Positions 1 through 6,543 are shown, numbered from the stretch's first letter. The stretch is DNA of 15,996 nucleotides from an uncultured Mycoplasmatota bacterium (GCA_900552975.1 UWSL01000024.1:1-15996), one strand, 5' to 3'. Numbers and translations are program-made. Notes: a model not told the origin generated them from the letters alone.

Positions 1-804
1 AAAAGAGATAGTAATGGTTATAGAAATTATACTGATAAAGATATTAGTTTATTAAAAGAAATTTCTTCATATAGAAAAATGGGGATAGGATTATCAGATA
101 TTAAGGAAATTTTAAATGATAAGAGCGTATTAAAACAAATTCTAATAGAAAAGAAAAAAGAAATAACAATTTCGCAAAATGAGTTAGAAGCATTAGAAAA
201 GTTTATAGAAAATAATAATATAGAAGAATTATATGATTCTGTTGACTATAAAACTCTTGCTGATGCAATTCAGAATTCTATTCCTGGTTTTTATGGATAT
301 TATTTTTTAAATCATTTTTTACCATATTTACAAATAAGAATTCAAACAAAAGAACAACAAGAAGCATATAATAGACTTATTGAATTCTGGGATAACACAA
401 ATATTAGAATTCCATTTTTAATGAAATTAAATTCTTGGATTTTGTTTAAATTGAATTCTAAAAAATCACTTATAGTTCAAATTGAGCAAATTGATTCGCA
501 AATCAAGGAAATGCTTAATCCAACTGAAGAAGAATATGAAAAGTTAAAGAAAAAGGTTAATGATGGATATAAATTAAAAAATAGTATTTTTTATAAATAT
601 AGTTTAATAGGAATAAGTCAAAGAAAATTTATGAAGGAATTACAAAATAAGGGATATAATGATATATTTATTCCAAGTATGATTGCATTATCACCAAAAT
701 ATAAAGAATATCATAATGCTTTAATGGCAATTAATAAAAGAATTTGTGATGATTTAGATTTATATTATGACACCAATTTTAATTTAATTAAAAAGAAAAA
801 ATAA
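1..804 (+). CDS. MerR-family transcriptional regulator, 5' end outside window
   Basis: The reading frame is open from base 1, so the gene starts left of the window and 267 residues are visible. The first residues (about 1-45) contain NGYRNYT, DI..L, then R.MGI.L.DIKEIL, the conserved second half of the MerR winged-helix DNA-binding domain; the first helix-turn-helix residues are missing. An internal ATG at position 79 is not the start because the MerR signature continues upstream of it. MerR proteins bind a pseudopalindrome between -35 and -10 and switch on a promoter when their C-terminal domain senses a signal. Here a charged helical linker (residues about 50-75) is followed by an unrecognised C-terminal region of about 190 residues, rich in aromatic and Lys residues, so the ligand is unknown. 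It ends with TAA and is followed by the first copy of the intergenic repeat. Family is secure; function of the C-terminal part is not. Confidence 0.88.
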   Translation, partial: KRDSNGYRNYTDKDISLLKEISSYRKMGIGLSDIKEILNDKSVLKQILIEKKKEITISQNELEALEKFIENNNIEELYDSVDYKTLADAIQNSIPGFYGYYFLNHFLPYLQIRIQTKEQQEAYNRLIEFWDNTNIRIPFLMKLNSWILFKLNSKKSLIVQIEQIDSQIKEMLNPTEEEYEKLKKKVNDGYKLKNSIFYKYSLIGISQRKFMKELQNKGYNDIFIPSMIALSPKYKEYHNALMAINKRICDDLDLYYDTNFNLIKKKK

Positions 805-814
805 TTCAAATTCC

Positions 815-850
815 AACTTAGTAATTAGTTAGAAAAATAGTAATTTGAAA
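815..850 (+). repeat. intergenic repeat, copy 1
   Basis: Starts 11 bases after the MerR stop codon. The core GTAATTAGTTAGAAAAATAG followed by TAATTTGA matches copy 2 at 1901-1928 in 27 of 28 positions by my alignment. The flanks CAAATT (806-811) and AATTTG (842-847) are inverted, so the unit can fold weakly. It also sits just before the ribosome site of the next gene. Confidence 0.6.
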
Positions 851-863
851 GTGAGTGATACAA

Positions 864-1148
864 ATGCAATTATTTAGAAAATTTCCGTTTAAAGATAAGC
901 CTAATATTGCGTGTATAACTTGTTCTCATATTCTTGACGAAAATAAACCAATATTATATGTAAGTCATGATTATGATGATGGATGTTGGCAATTTTTATG
1001 TGGGAAAGAACATGGTATAAAAGATTCAAGAGTAGTTGCTCTAAGTGAAATATATAAGCTTGATAAATCAATTCAAAAGATAGTACATTTAGAGCAAGGT
1101 AAGAGTGCTTACAGGAATAATAAAAAAAGCAAATGGATCATTAATTAA
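864..1148 (+). CDS. small orphan protein with CxxC, immunity-like
   Basis: A 94-residue soluble protein. I place the start at ATG 864 rather than at the in-frame GTG 855, because AGTGAG at about 850-855 sits 8 bases before the ATG and would be consumed by the GTG start. It has a CxxC near residues 17-20, an aspartate-rich loop followed by WQFLCG, and a later Val-Val-Ala-Leu-Ser strand. That layout recalls small single-domain proteins often annotated as DUF or immunity proteins in Firmicutes, but I do not recognise the family by name. It is the first of three small genes (864-1889) spaced 18-24 bases apart, probably one transcript. No signal peptide or membrane segment is seen, so it should act in the cytosol. 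Coding status is well supported by the ribosome site and operon spacing; function is unknown. Confidence 0.7.
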   Translation: MQLFRKFPFKDKPNIACITCSHILDENKPILYVSHDYDDGCWQFLCGKEHGIKDSRVVALSEIYKLDKSIQKIVHLEQGKSAYRNNKKSKWIIN

Positions 1149-1166
1149 ATTTAGGAGTGTGATTAT

Positions 1167-1511
1167 ATGACTGCTGAAGCATTATTAAATGATTTATATG
1201 AAAAATATGGGGATGATTTTAACTGGTATATGCCATCTTTTATAGATAAAACATATATGCAGGAAGCAAAAAAAGAAATAAAGGTTGGGCATTTTCTTTA
1301 TGGTAAAACATTATATTCTGTATTTAAATGCAAAGATAATAATGATGTAATATTTGTTACAGGCAATAATGGAAAAGATTTATATGTATTAGTGCATTTA
1401 ATTTATGAAGAAAATAAAGATGCAAATTATCCAAAATACAAATTGTTAAATGATATTTATGAAGTAAAAGAATATTTGATAAAGCAATATGTAAATAAAA
1501 TTAATTATTAA
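1167..1511 (+). CDS. hypothetical protein, operon with neighbours
   Basis: A 114-residue soluble protein starting at ATG 1167, preceded by AGGAGTG at a good distance and 18 bases after the preceding stop. The N-terminal helix (residues 1-14) is followed by an aromatic-rich stretch (FNWYMPSF). The second half contains a strand pattern ending LVHLIYEE..D.NYPKY, which resembles the HLTW/HLTY..YP pattern seen in several small immunity-type or SMI1-neighbour proteins. This similarity is only a pattern impression. No catalytic motif, signal peptide or membrane helix is visible. Its place between two other small orphan genes suggests an accessory cluster gathered by gene-by-gene insertion. Function unknown. 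Confidence 0.68.
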   Translation: MTAEALLNDLYEKYGDDFNWYMPSFIDKTYMQEAKKEIKVGHFLYGKTLYSVFKCKDNNDVIFVTGNNGKDLYVLVHLIYEENKDANYPKYKLLNDIYEVKEYLIKQYVNKINY

Positions 1512-1535
1512 ATTATAATTGTGAAGGAGACAATT

Positions 1536-1889
1536 ATGGGATTATTTGATAAGTTTAAGAAAAAAGAAAACAGTGATTGGGAAAATGCTTATGTAGGGAA
1601 TCCAAATTTTTATAATGGCACAGATGGTAAGCCATTTGGTGCATTTGCACTAACAGAAGATACTTTAACTTCTTTTCCTAAAAATCCAAAACTATTGTAT
1701 AAAGTAGATAATACAGAAGTTGATGAATGGAAACTAATATTCGTAAGTACAACAAATAATGGAGTTTTGGGTGATATGGATTATTATGAAGCAATAAATA
1801 AACTTATGAAGTTTGTTGTTGATGAAAATGATAACAATATACTAATTAAAGGACTATCACTTGAAGAATTAAATGAAGTATTAAAATAA
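1536..1889 (+). CDS. hypothetical protein (MGLFDKFKKKE-type N terminus)
   Basis: A 117-residue protein. The start is ATG 1536: AAGGAG at 1524-1529 lies 6 bases upstream, and a longer frame from GTG 1521 would overlap that ribosome site. The N terminus is a short amphipathic Lys/Phe helix, common in small cytosolic Firmicute proteins. It is followed by a GNP.F....G.PFGA.AL.E segment and a VDEWKLIFVSTT strand, ending in a helix LSLEELNEVL. The first two patterns recur in small uncharacterised proteins that I associate with toxin-immunity neighbourhoods, but no family name is certain. It is the last gene of the 864-1889 cluster; the second copy of the intergenic repeat begins immediately after its TAA. 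Confidence 0.7.
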   Translation: MGLFDKFKKKENSDWENAYVGNPNFYNGTDGKPFGAFALTEDTLTSFPKNPKLLYKVDNTEVDEWKLIFVSTTNNGVLGDMDYYEAINKLMKFVVDENDNNILIKGLSLEELNEVLK

Positions 1890-1930
1890 ATTACAATTTA
1901 GTAATTAATTAGAAAAATAGTAATTTGATA
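1890..1930 (+). repeat. intergenic repeat, copy 2
   Basis: Begins directly after the TAA at 1889 with ATTACAATTTAG, then the same core as copy 1. It lies between the small-gene cluster and the promoter region of the XRE gene. Confidence 0.6.
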
Positions 1931-1945
1931 AAATGTTAAAACTCT

Positions 1946-1976
1946 TTGACAAACTTCCAAAAAACTTATGTAGATA
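1946..1976 (+). promoter_or_regulatory. possible promoter of the XRE-type gene
   Basis: A perfect -35 TTGACA lies at 1946-1951. The matching -10 is ambiguous: TAGATA at 1971-1976 gives a 19-base spacer, and no better hexamer is present at 17. A TATAAT at 1995-2000 is too close to the ribosome site to be the main -10. Confidence 0.35.
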
Positions 1977-2021
1977 TGTTAAATGCTAATAGTATATAAT
2001 TTTTGTGAAAGGAGAAAAAGA

Positions 2022-2588
2022 ATGAATTTAGGAGATAAAATTTTACAATTAAGAAAGAAAAAGGGACTTTCGCAAGAACAATTAGGTGAAAAAGTAGATG
2101 TTACAAGACAAACTATTTCTAATTGGGAATTAGGTGAAACAACACCTAATCCAGAGCAATTAAAAAAAATGTCAAAAGCATTTAATGTTAGTGTTGATGA
2201 AATCTTGGATAATGATTCAAAGGAGTTTTTAATGAACAAAATAAGTAATACAGAACGACTAGCAGGAATAATAATCAAAATATTAAAAGTAATAGGATTT
2301 GTATTCATTGGATATATTATATTTATGATAATTGCAGTGATTGGACTAGGAACTTATACAGTTGTTAAAAAAGATAATGCTAATGTGGAAAGTAGTGCGA
2401 CAACAATATGTTCTATTGATAATAAAAAGTATCAAATAGAATTTGGAACAAACAATTATTTTAAATGTAATAATTGTTCTAAAAAAATGTCAGATGAAAT
2501 AAATGAGATTGTAGATTTTAACAATATTGACAATTCAATGATAAATATAGAAAATTATTTTAAAAATAATAATGGAACTTGTGAATAA
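2022..2588 (+). CDS. XRE-family regulator with transmembrane segment and CxxC domain
   Basis: 188 residues. ATG 2022 is chosen because AAAGGAG (2008-2014) is 7 bases upstream; the frame is open further upstream but lacks a ribosome site. Residues 6-61 are a classic Cro/CI-type helix-turn-helix (LRKKKGLSQEQLGEK, TRQTISNWELG, PNPEQL, LSVDEIL-like end). After a short linker, residues 82-115 form a long hydrophobic segment with a positive start, most likely one long or two short membrane helices. The remaining roughly 70 residues carry FKCNNCSKK (C149 and C152) plus two further cysteines. This layout (DNA-binding head, membrane anchor, small Cys-bearing domain) suggests a membrane-tethered one-component regulator. 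Topology with the Cys domain outside is inference. Own promoter and terminator make it a single-gene unit. Confidence 0.85.
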   Translation: MNLGDKILQLRKKKGLSQEQLGEKVDVTRQTISNWELGETTPNPEQLKKMSKAFNVSVDEILDNDSKEFLMNKISNTERLAGIIIKILKVIGFVFIGYIIFMIIAVIGLGTYTVVKKDNANVESSATTICSIDNKKYQIEFGTNNYFKCNNCSKKMSDEINEIVDFNNIDNSMINIENYFKNNNGTCE

Positions 2589-2590
2589 TT

Positions 2591-2632
2591 ACAAATTACA
2601 ATTTAATAATTAATTAGATAAATAGTAAGTTA
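2591..2632 (+). repeat. intergenic repeat, copy 3 (diverged)
   Basis: Begins 3 bases after the XRE gene stop with ACAAATTACAATTTAATAAT, then a diverged version of the core (TTAGATAAATAGTAAG). Truncated versions with only the ATTACAATTT head follow the stops of the next transcription unit, at 3597-3606 and 3931-3950. Confidence 0.5.
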
Positions 2633-2638
2633 TTGTTT

Positions 2639-2670
2639 AGATTAGTTTGAAATACAACTAATCTATTTTT
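2639..2670 (+). terminator. terminator after the XRE-type gene
   Basis: AGATTAGT (2639-2646) pairs with ACTAATCT (2657-2664) and is followed by ATTTTTATAT. It separates the XRE gene from the sdpR promoter. Confidence 0.75.
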
Positions 2671-2674
2671 ATAT

Positions 2675-2741
2675 AACTATTTAGAAAAAAATCTAAATAG
2701 TTATTGACATTAGAGTTACAAAATAGTACAATCTATTTAGA
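2675..2741 (+). promoter_or_regulatory. sdpR-sdpI promoter with CTATTTAGA operator half-sites
   Basis: TTGACA (2704-2709), a 17-base spacer and TACAAT (2727-2732) form a near-consensus promoter. Just upstream is a perfect 11-bp inverted repeat, AACTATTTAGA (2675-2685) and TCTAAATAGTT (2692-2702), separated by six A. The 9-base core CTATTTAGA appears a third time at 2733-2741, at the expected transcription start. Three half-sites bracketing the promoter fit autorepression by the ArsR-type regulator encoded next; binding itself is inferred. Confidence 0.72.
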
Positions 2742-2775
2742 TATATATCGAAATACTATAAGTGAGGTAATTATT

Positions 2776-3057
2776 TTGGGAATGTCGGAAACATTAAAAG
2801 CAATTAGTGATCCTGTAAGAAGAGAGATATTAGAACTATTAAAAGATGGTAGAAAAACAGCAGGAGAAATATCAAGTAGTTTTAATTTAACAGGAGCAAC
2901 CGTATCATATCATTTATCAAATTTAAAGAAAGCGAATTTAATAACTGAAACAAAGCAAAAGAACTTTATATTTTATGAATTAAATAGTTCCATATTTGAA
3001 GATGTTTTAGTTTGGATTTATAAGTTGGGAGGAAATAAGAATGGAAAAGAAAAATAA
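2776..3057 (+). CDS. sdpR: ArsR/SdpR-family winged-helix autorepressor
   Basis: 93 residues from TTG 2776, chosen because GTGAGGT (2762-2768) is 7 bases upstream; the in-frame ATG 2782 has its ribosome site too far away, and longer versions would start inside the promoter. It begins LKAISDPVRREILELLKDGRKTAGEI, then a recognition helix TGATVSYHLSNLKKANLI and the wing FIFYELN, the standard ArsR/SdpR fold. No metal-binding Cys pair (as in ArsR or CadC) is present. The closest match by pattern is Bacillus SdpR, which represses sdpRI and is sequestered by SdpI when the SDP toxin is present. It overlaps sdpI by 17 bases, so the two are translationally coupled, as in Bacillus. Confidence 0.85.
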   Translation: MGMSETLKAISDPVRREILELLKDGRKTAGEISSSFNLTGATVSYHLSNLKKANLITETKQKNFIFYELNSSIFEDVLVWIYKLGGNKNGKEK

Positions 3058-3589
3058 AAGAACATTAATTTTAAGTGTAATTATATGTTTATTACCAATG
3101 GTATTAGGTATTGCTTTTTATAATAGGCTACCAGAACAAATGCCAATTCATTTTACGATAAATGATGTACCAGATAATTATGCACAAAAAAATTTTGCAT
3201 TATTTGGAATACCAGTTATTATGGCTATTGTGCAAGCAATATGTATAATATGTACAACAAAAGTTAATAAATTAAAAAATAGTGAAAAACCTAGAATTGT
3301 AAAAATAATGGAATGGTTTATTCCAATTATTACAGTATTAGTATATATCATTATGATAGAAGTTCCGTTAGGTAGTGATGTTTATGTTGGAAAAAGTGTA
3401 TGTTTGATATTAGGAATATTATTTATGATTATTGGAAACTATATGCCTAAAATGAATTATGAAACAGGAAAAAAACTTTTTCATCCAACTCCTAAAACAG
3501 AAAAATCATTTAGAAAAATGAGTAGAATTATGGGATATGGTTTTCTAGGTATGGGTATTATATTACTAATATTGATTATATGGGTATAA
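3041..3589 (+). CDS. sdpI: SdpI-family immunity membrane protein
   Basis: 182 residues with GGGAGG 8 bases before ATG 3041. Five membrane helices are seen (about 8-27, 52-73, 91-110, 117-134, 163-181). Residues 30-50 hold the DUF1648-type motif LPEQMPIHFT.NDVPDNYA, and residues 132-160 hold GNYMPK followed by a basic stretch, matching the C-terminal SdpI region. In Bacillus subtilis, SdpI protects the cell from the SDP killing peptide and recruits SdpR to the membrane as a signal relay. The family in other Firmicutes is broader, so a different peptide may be the ligand. No sdpABC toxin genes are in the window. Upstream sdpR overlap and downstream membrane protein make a three-gene operon. Confidence 0.85.
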   Translation: MEKKNKRTLILSVIICLLPMVLGIAFYNRLPEQMPIHFTINDVPDNYAQKNFALFGIPVIMAIVQAICIICTTKVNKLKNSEKPRIVKIMEWFIPIITVLVYIIMIEVPLGSDVYVGKSVCLILGILFMIIGNYMPKMNYETGKKLFHPTPKTEKSFRKMSRIMGYGFLGMGIILLILIIWV

Positions 3590-3621
3590 CAATAAATTAC
3601 AATTTTTAAAGGAGATATATT

Positions 3622-3930
3622 ATGGGAGAATTTATAATACAAATAATAATAGGTTTAATTATAATAATTATAGGGATATTGAATATGAAAGGAAACATAT
3701 CTTTACTACATTCTTATCATAGAAAAAGAGTAAAAAAAGAAGATATAATACCTTTTGGAAAAAAAGTAGGAATAGGAAACATAATCATTGGAATTACAAT
3801 AATACTAGCAGGCGTATTCACAATTTTAAATTATACTCATATAAGTAATGTAGTATTAAGCATAGGAATTACAATGGGAATTACTATAATATTTTATGCA
3901 ATGTTTAGATATAATAAGGGAATATTTTAA
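3622..3930 (+). CDS. small three-helix membrane protein in the sdpRI operon
   Basis: 102 residues, AAAGGAG 7 bases before ATG 3622. Three hydrophobic helices (about 4-24, 48-69, 74-94). The loop after helix 1 reads NMKGNISLLHSYHRKR followed by an acidic-basic stretch and PFGKKVG, a pattern I associate with DUF3784-like small membrane proteins that often accompany SdpI genes. Role is probably auxiliary to peptide sensing or immunity, by context only. The operon ends with the terminator at 3958-3990. Confidence 0.75.
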   Translation: MGEFIIQIIIGLIIIIIGILNMKGNISLLHSYHRKRVKKEDIIPFGKKVGIGNIIIGITIILAGVFTILNYTHISNVVLSIGITMGITIIFYAMFRYNKGIF

Positions 3931-3957
3931 AATTACAAATTACAATTTATCGTTATA

Positions 3958-3990
3958 ATCAACTTTAATAGTTGATCTTTTTTACTTTTT
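3958..3990 (+). terminator. terminator of the sdpRI operon
   Basis: ATCAACT (3958-3964), loop TTAAT, AGTTGAT (3970-3976), then CTTTTTTACTTTTT. A strong rho-independent terminator on the + strand. Confidence 0.85.
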
Positions 3991-3994
3991 ATAA

Positions 3995-4245
3995 ATAGGA
4001 TGATTTCATATATAAATATTAGTATATGTGAAAAAGCAGGATAAGAAACTTGTGCAACTATACTAAACTTTTCCTTATTTCATAAGGGCTTAGTGTTACA
4101 CAAGACTGATTTCGTACTTACGAAATTCAACCTACTTTGTAGGTTGATATTAGGATGATATGAAAGTTAAGCCTTATAAAATAAGAGTTTTAATATTTAT
4201 AACATCATCCTATTTGGGTATTTTTTGTAAAATTTATAGGATGAT
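3995..4245. other. structured multi-hairpin region between convergent genes
   Basis: No ORF is seen here. An outer stem joins ATAGGATGAT (3995-4004) with ATCATCCTAT (4204-4213), continued by ATAAATATT (4012-4020) with AATATTTAT (4192-4200). Inside are three hairpins: a long arm 4049-4104 (CTTGTG/CACAAG, AAC/GTT, ACTAA/TTAGT, tip CCTTAT-TTC-ATAAGG), TTTCGT/ACGAAA (4110-4125) and TCAACCTAC/GTAGGTTGA (4127-4147). The 10-mer recurs at 4236-4245 and 9 bases of it at 4151-4159, so the single complementary arm at 4204-4213 has three possible partners. It could be a structured RNA, a miniature inverted-repeat element (perfect terminal repeats, about 220 bp), or a DNA recombination or replication site of the nearby element. 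I see no clear promoter and match no known RNA class. Confidence 0.6.
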
Positions 4246-4246
4246 T

Positions 4247-4287
4247 AAAGACTAACATAATTTTGGCTATGTTAGTCTTTCTTTTTC
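4247..4287. terminator. bidirectional-type terminator at the end of recombinase 1
   Basis: AAAGACTAACATA (4247-4259) and TATGTTAGTCTTT (4268-4280) form a perfect 13-bp stem; on the + strand it is followed by CTTTTTCT. The stop codon of the - strand recombinase lies at the loop boundary, so the stem serves the gene's own 3' end and blocks + strand traffic. Confidence 0.8.
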
Positions 4288-6102
4288 TAATTTATCAAAT
4301 AGTTTCTTATAAATTTCTTTCTCATCTTTATCTTTAAACATAGATAAGTCTAAAGCAATGACACCTAATTTAAAATTATCTTTTTTTCTCTTATCTCCAA
4401 TACCAATTAATCTAATTATTTTTTCAGCATCGTTATTTTGAGTATAATTAAATCTTTTTTCTTTTTCATCAATCTCACTTATATAATAGTTTAATTTATA
4501 ATCTCCAACATATTTTTCTAATCTTTTAAAATAATCTTCTGCTTCTTTCATAGTTTTAAGTTCATGATTTAGTTTTAGTGGTATTCCATATTCATCTTCA
4601 TACATATATACATTACAAGGTGTATTAAATTTATAGTGATTATATATTATATCCTCTAAATAATTTTTTCTAAATTCAATATTAGATATTTCAAACTTAT
4701 TGTTTTTCTTTTCAATAGTTATATTATCAATATATTTACCAATTATTTTTTGTTTTTCTTCTTTTGGTTTATTAGACCAATTATTTAAAACATCTGGATT
4801 AGTATAAAATTCTATTTCTTGCATATCTTGTATAATTAATAAATCATTAAGAGTGAAACTTAAAAGCTCATATTGCTTTTGTTCTTTTTGTCTTTTTTCT
4901 AAATCGGATTTTTGATATTCGATATGTTTTATTTCTTTATCAAAATCTTCTAGTTTTACAACACCTTTAATGTAAGCTGTTTTAATTCTATCTAGTTGTT
5001 TATCTAAATCTTTAATTTCTTTTTTATAATCTTCTGTTTTATCTTCTAATTTTGATTTAATAAATGGCGTATAGTAATTATTAATAAGGTCATCTTGTTT
5101 GGCAAGTTCTAACATAAATGCTTTTAATTCTTTTTCAATATCTATTTCATTGAAATAAGTTTTACAAGTATTACATTTATAGTAATAGTATTTTTTACCA
5201 TTAGTTTTTGTAGTAGCATGACCACCTAGAAAATTACCACATTTAGAACATTTTAACTTATTAGTAAATAAATAAGTTGCTGTTCTTTCATAATGTCTAG
5301 CATTTCTTAATTTTTGATACTGACAACTTTCCCATTTCTCTTTTGAAACAATAGGCTCAATAACATTTTCATAATAAGTTGGGTGTTTTGTTCTTTTGCC
5401 ATTTACGTAATCACCTTTATAAAGTTCATTAGATAATATTTTTTGTATTGTAGAATCATACCAATTAGTTTTTCCTAATACTTTTTCTTTATTATAGATA
5501 TTAGCAATTGCTTGATGACTTTTACCTTCTAAATATAAATCAAATATTCTAACTATTATATCTTTAGTTAGTGGATCAGGTACTAACTTTTTATTTTTTC
5601 TTTTAAAACCTAATCCAGTTCTATTAGGAATATGACCGTTTTTAATTGCACCTGCCATACCAAATTTAGTTCTTTCAGAGCATTTTTCAATTTCATTTTG
5701 AGAAACACTGGTCATTATTCTCATAACCATACGACCATTGGATGTAGTAGTGTTTGATTCATCAGCCATACAATCTATATCACATTCATAGTCATTAACA
5801 AATTTCATTAATTTTTCAATGTCATATACAGAACGAGTTAATCTGTCTAGTTTTAAAGCAACAATAACATTAATATTACCTTTTTTAACATCTTCTATCA
5901 TTTCTTGGTAAGCAGGTCTTTTATCATTTTTAGCACTTATTCCTGCATCTTGATATATTTTATAAATATTATATCTTCTAAAATTACAAAATTCTTTTAG
6001 TCTTTCTTCTTGTTCTCCCAAACTAAATCCTTCTCTCACTTGGTCAAAAGTAGAAACTCTAATATATATACCAGCACTTTTGATTTTTTCATCCATATTC
6101 AT
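4267..6102 (-). CDS. large serine recombinase 1 with C-terminal extension
   Basis: 611 residues. The start is the ATG at 6102: AAAAGGAG lies 5 bases upstream, while a longer frame has no ribosome site. Residues 9-155 are the resolvase catalytic domain, with Ser17 in YIRVS, Arg15, and Arg87/Arg90 in KLDRLTR. Residues about 160-275 are the recombinase DNA-binding domain, and a zinc ribbon has C285, C288, C310 and C313. A coiled coil follows (about 360-420), then the usual C-terminal part. Beyond about residue 480 there is an unusual roughly 130-residue extension absent from recombinase 2. Such enzymes cut attP and attB with the catalytic Ser to integrate mobile DNA, and excise it with a directionality factor. 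Its 5' end faces the att-like site at 6603; cargo would lie to its left. Intact and probably active. Confidence 0.95.
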   Translation of the reverse strand: MNMDEKIKSAGIYIRVSTFDQVREGFSLGEQEERLKEFCNFRRYNIYKIYQDAGISAKNDKRPAYQEMIEDVKKGNINVIVALKLDRLTRSVYDIEKLMKFVNDYECDIDCMADESNTTTSNGRMVMRIMTSVSQNEIEKCSERTKFGMAGAIKNGHIPNRTGLGFKRKNKKLVPDPLTKDIIVRIFDLYLEGKSHQAIANIYNKEKVLGKTNWYDSTIQKILSNELYKGDYVNGKRTKHPTYYENVIEPIVSKEKWESCQYQKLRNARHYERTATYLFTNKLKCSKCGNFLGGHATTKTNGKKYYYYKCNTCKTYFNEIDIEKELKAFMLELAKQDDLINNYYTPFIKSKLEDKTEDYKKEIKDLDKQLDRIKTAYIKGVVKLEDFDKEIKHIEYQKSDLEKRQKEQKQYELLSFTLNDLLIIQDMQEIEFYTNPDVLNNWSNKPKEEKQKIIGKYIDNITIEKKNNKFEISNIEFRKNYLEDIIYNHYKFNTPCNVYMYEDEYGIPLKLNHELKTMKEAEDYFKRLEKYVGDYKLNYYISEIDEKEKRFNYTQNNDAEKIIRLIGIGDKRKKDNFKLGVIALDLSMFKDKDEKEIYKKLFDKLEKERLT

Positions 6103-6145
6103 ATCAACTCCTTTTCTAATAAAAAAAGAAGCTAAAAACACTAGT

Positions 6146-6205
6146 TTAAACTAATATCTTTAACTTTCTATAAAATTCAATATAATATTTTGTTTGCTTT
6201 TTCAT
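6146..6205 (-). CDS. 19-codon leader ORF upstream of recombinase 1
   Basis: Reads MKKQTKYYIEFYRKLKILV and stops with TAA. GTGAGGT sits 6 bases before the ATG, and the promoter at 6261-6288 lies upstream. A 12-base palindrome TAGTTTAAACTA overlaps the stop and is followed on the transcript by TGTTTTTAG, so translation of this ORF could affect a weak terminator before the recombinase. Its small size makes coding status uncertain; the good ribosome site is the main support. Confidence 0.5.
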   Translation of the reverse strand: MKKQTKYYIEFYRKLKILV

Positions 6206-6260
6206 GTAGTACCTCACTTTCTAATAAAAGACTGGATACTGCTTCCTTTATTGGTTTTAT

Positions 6261-6288
6261 ATTGTATCATTTATTTTTAGTTTGTCAA
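6261..6288 (-). promoter_or_regulatory. promoter of recombinase 1
   Basis: On the - strand, TTGACA (6288-6283), a 16-base spacer and TACAAT (6266-6261) preceded by TGA, an extended -10. This near-consensus promoter lies just downstream of the 66-aa ORF and gives a 5' leader of about 150 bases. Confidence 0.75.
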
Positions 6289-6306
6289 ATCATATTAGTT
6301 CATTTT

Positions 6307-6507
6307 TTAGTATTGTTCTAAATCTTTAAACTTAATTTTGTTATTATAACCGTTTATAAAGACATTTTCACTATCTTCAAATATTAAGTAGTCATTGTCT
6401 TTAACTTTCAAAATATGGGGTTTTACATAGGCTATATTAGTATTTTTAAGATTTATAATATATCCATTAGTAAAGGAATATTCCACATAAGCAAACTTAC
6501 ATATCAT
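6307..6507 (-). CDS. 66-aa hypothetical protein beside recombinase 1
   Basis: Start ATG 6507 with AAAGG a few bases upstream. The 66 residues are mostly short beta-prone stretches (YIINLKNTNIAYV, DYLIFEDSENVFING), with no membrane segment and no known motif. It lies between the att-like site and recombinase 1, the same place that the 99-aa ORF holds next to recombinase 2. Small genes in this position can be excisionases, directionality factors or regulators of the recombinase, but nothing in the sequence proves this. A terminator in its leader (6544-6568) suggests controlled expression. Confidence 0.55.
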   Translation of the reverse strand: MICKFAYVEYSFTNGYIINLKNTNIAYVKPHILKVKDNDYLIFEDSENVFINGYNNKIKFKDLEQY

Positions 6508-6543
6508 TTCAACCTTTCTTTTTAGATGGATGATTTATATAAC

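Noticed and set aside
1979..2308. - strand frame of 109 residues
   Set aside because: It is the complement of the well-supported XRE gene and has no ribosome site.
4090..4104. TTAGTGTTACACA as a pMV158-like MobV nick site
   Set aside because: It matches AGTGTG/TTA only in part, belongs to a hairpin arm and is 6 kb from the relaxase gene.
4105..4126. CTGATTTCGT...ACGAAA resembles a hammerhead ribozyme core
   Set aside because: The hammerhead needs CUGANGA and GAAA around stem II; the GA of the first box is missing and no cleavage-site stem fits.
3995..4213. CRISPR-like array from repeated ATAGGATGAT
   Set aside because: Copies are too short, unevenly spaced and partly inverted; no cas genes are present.
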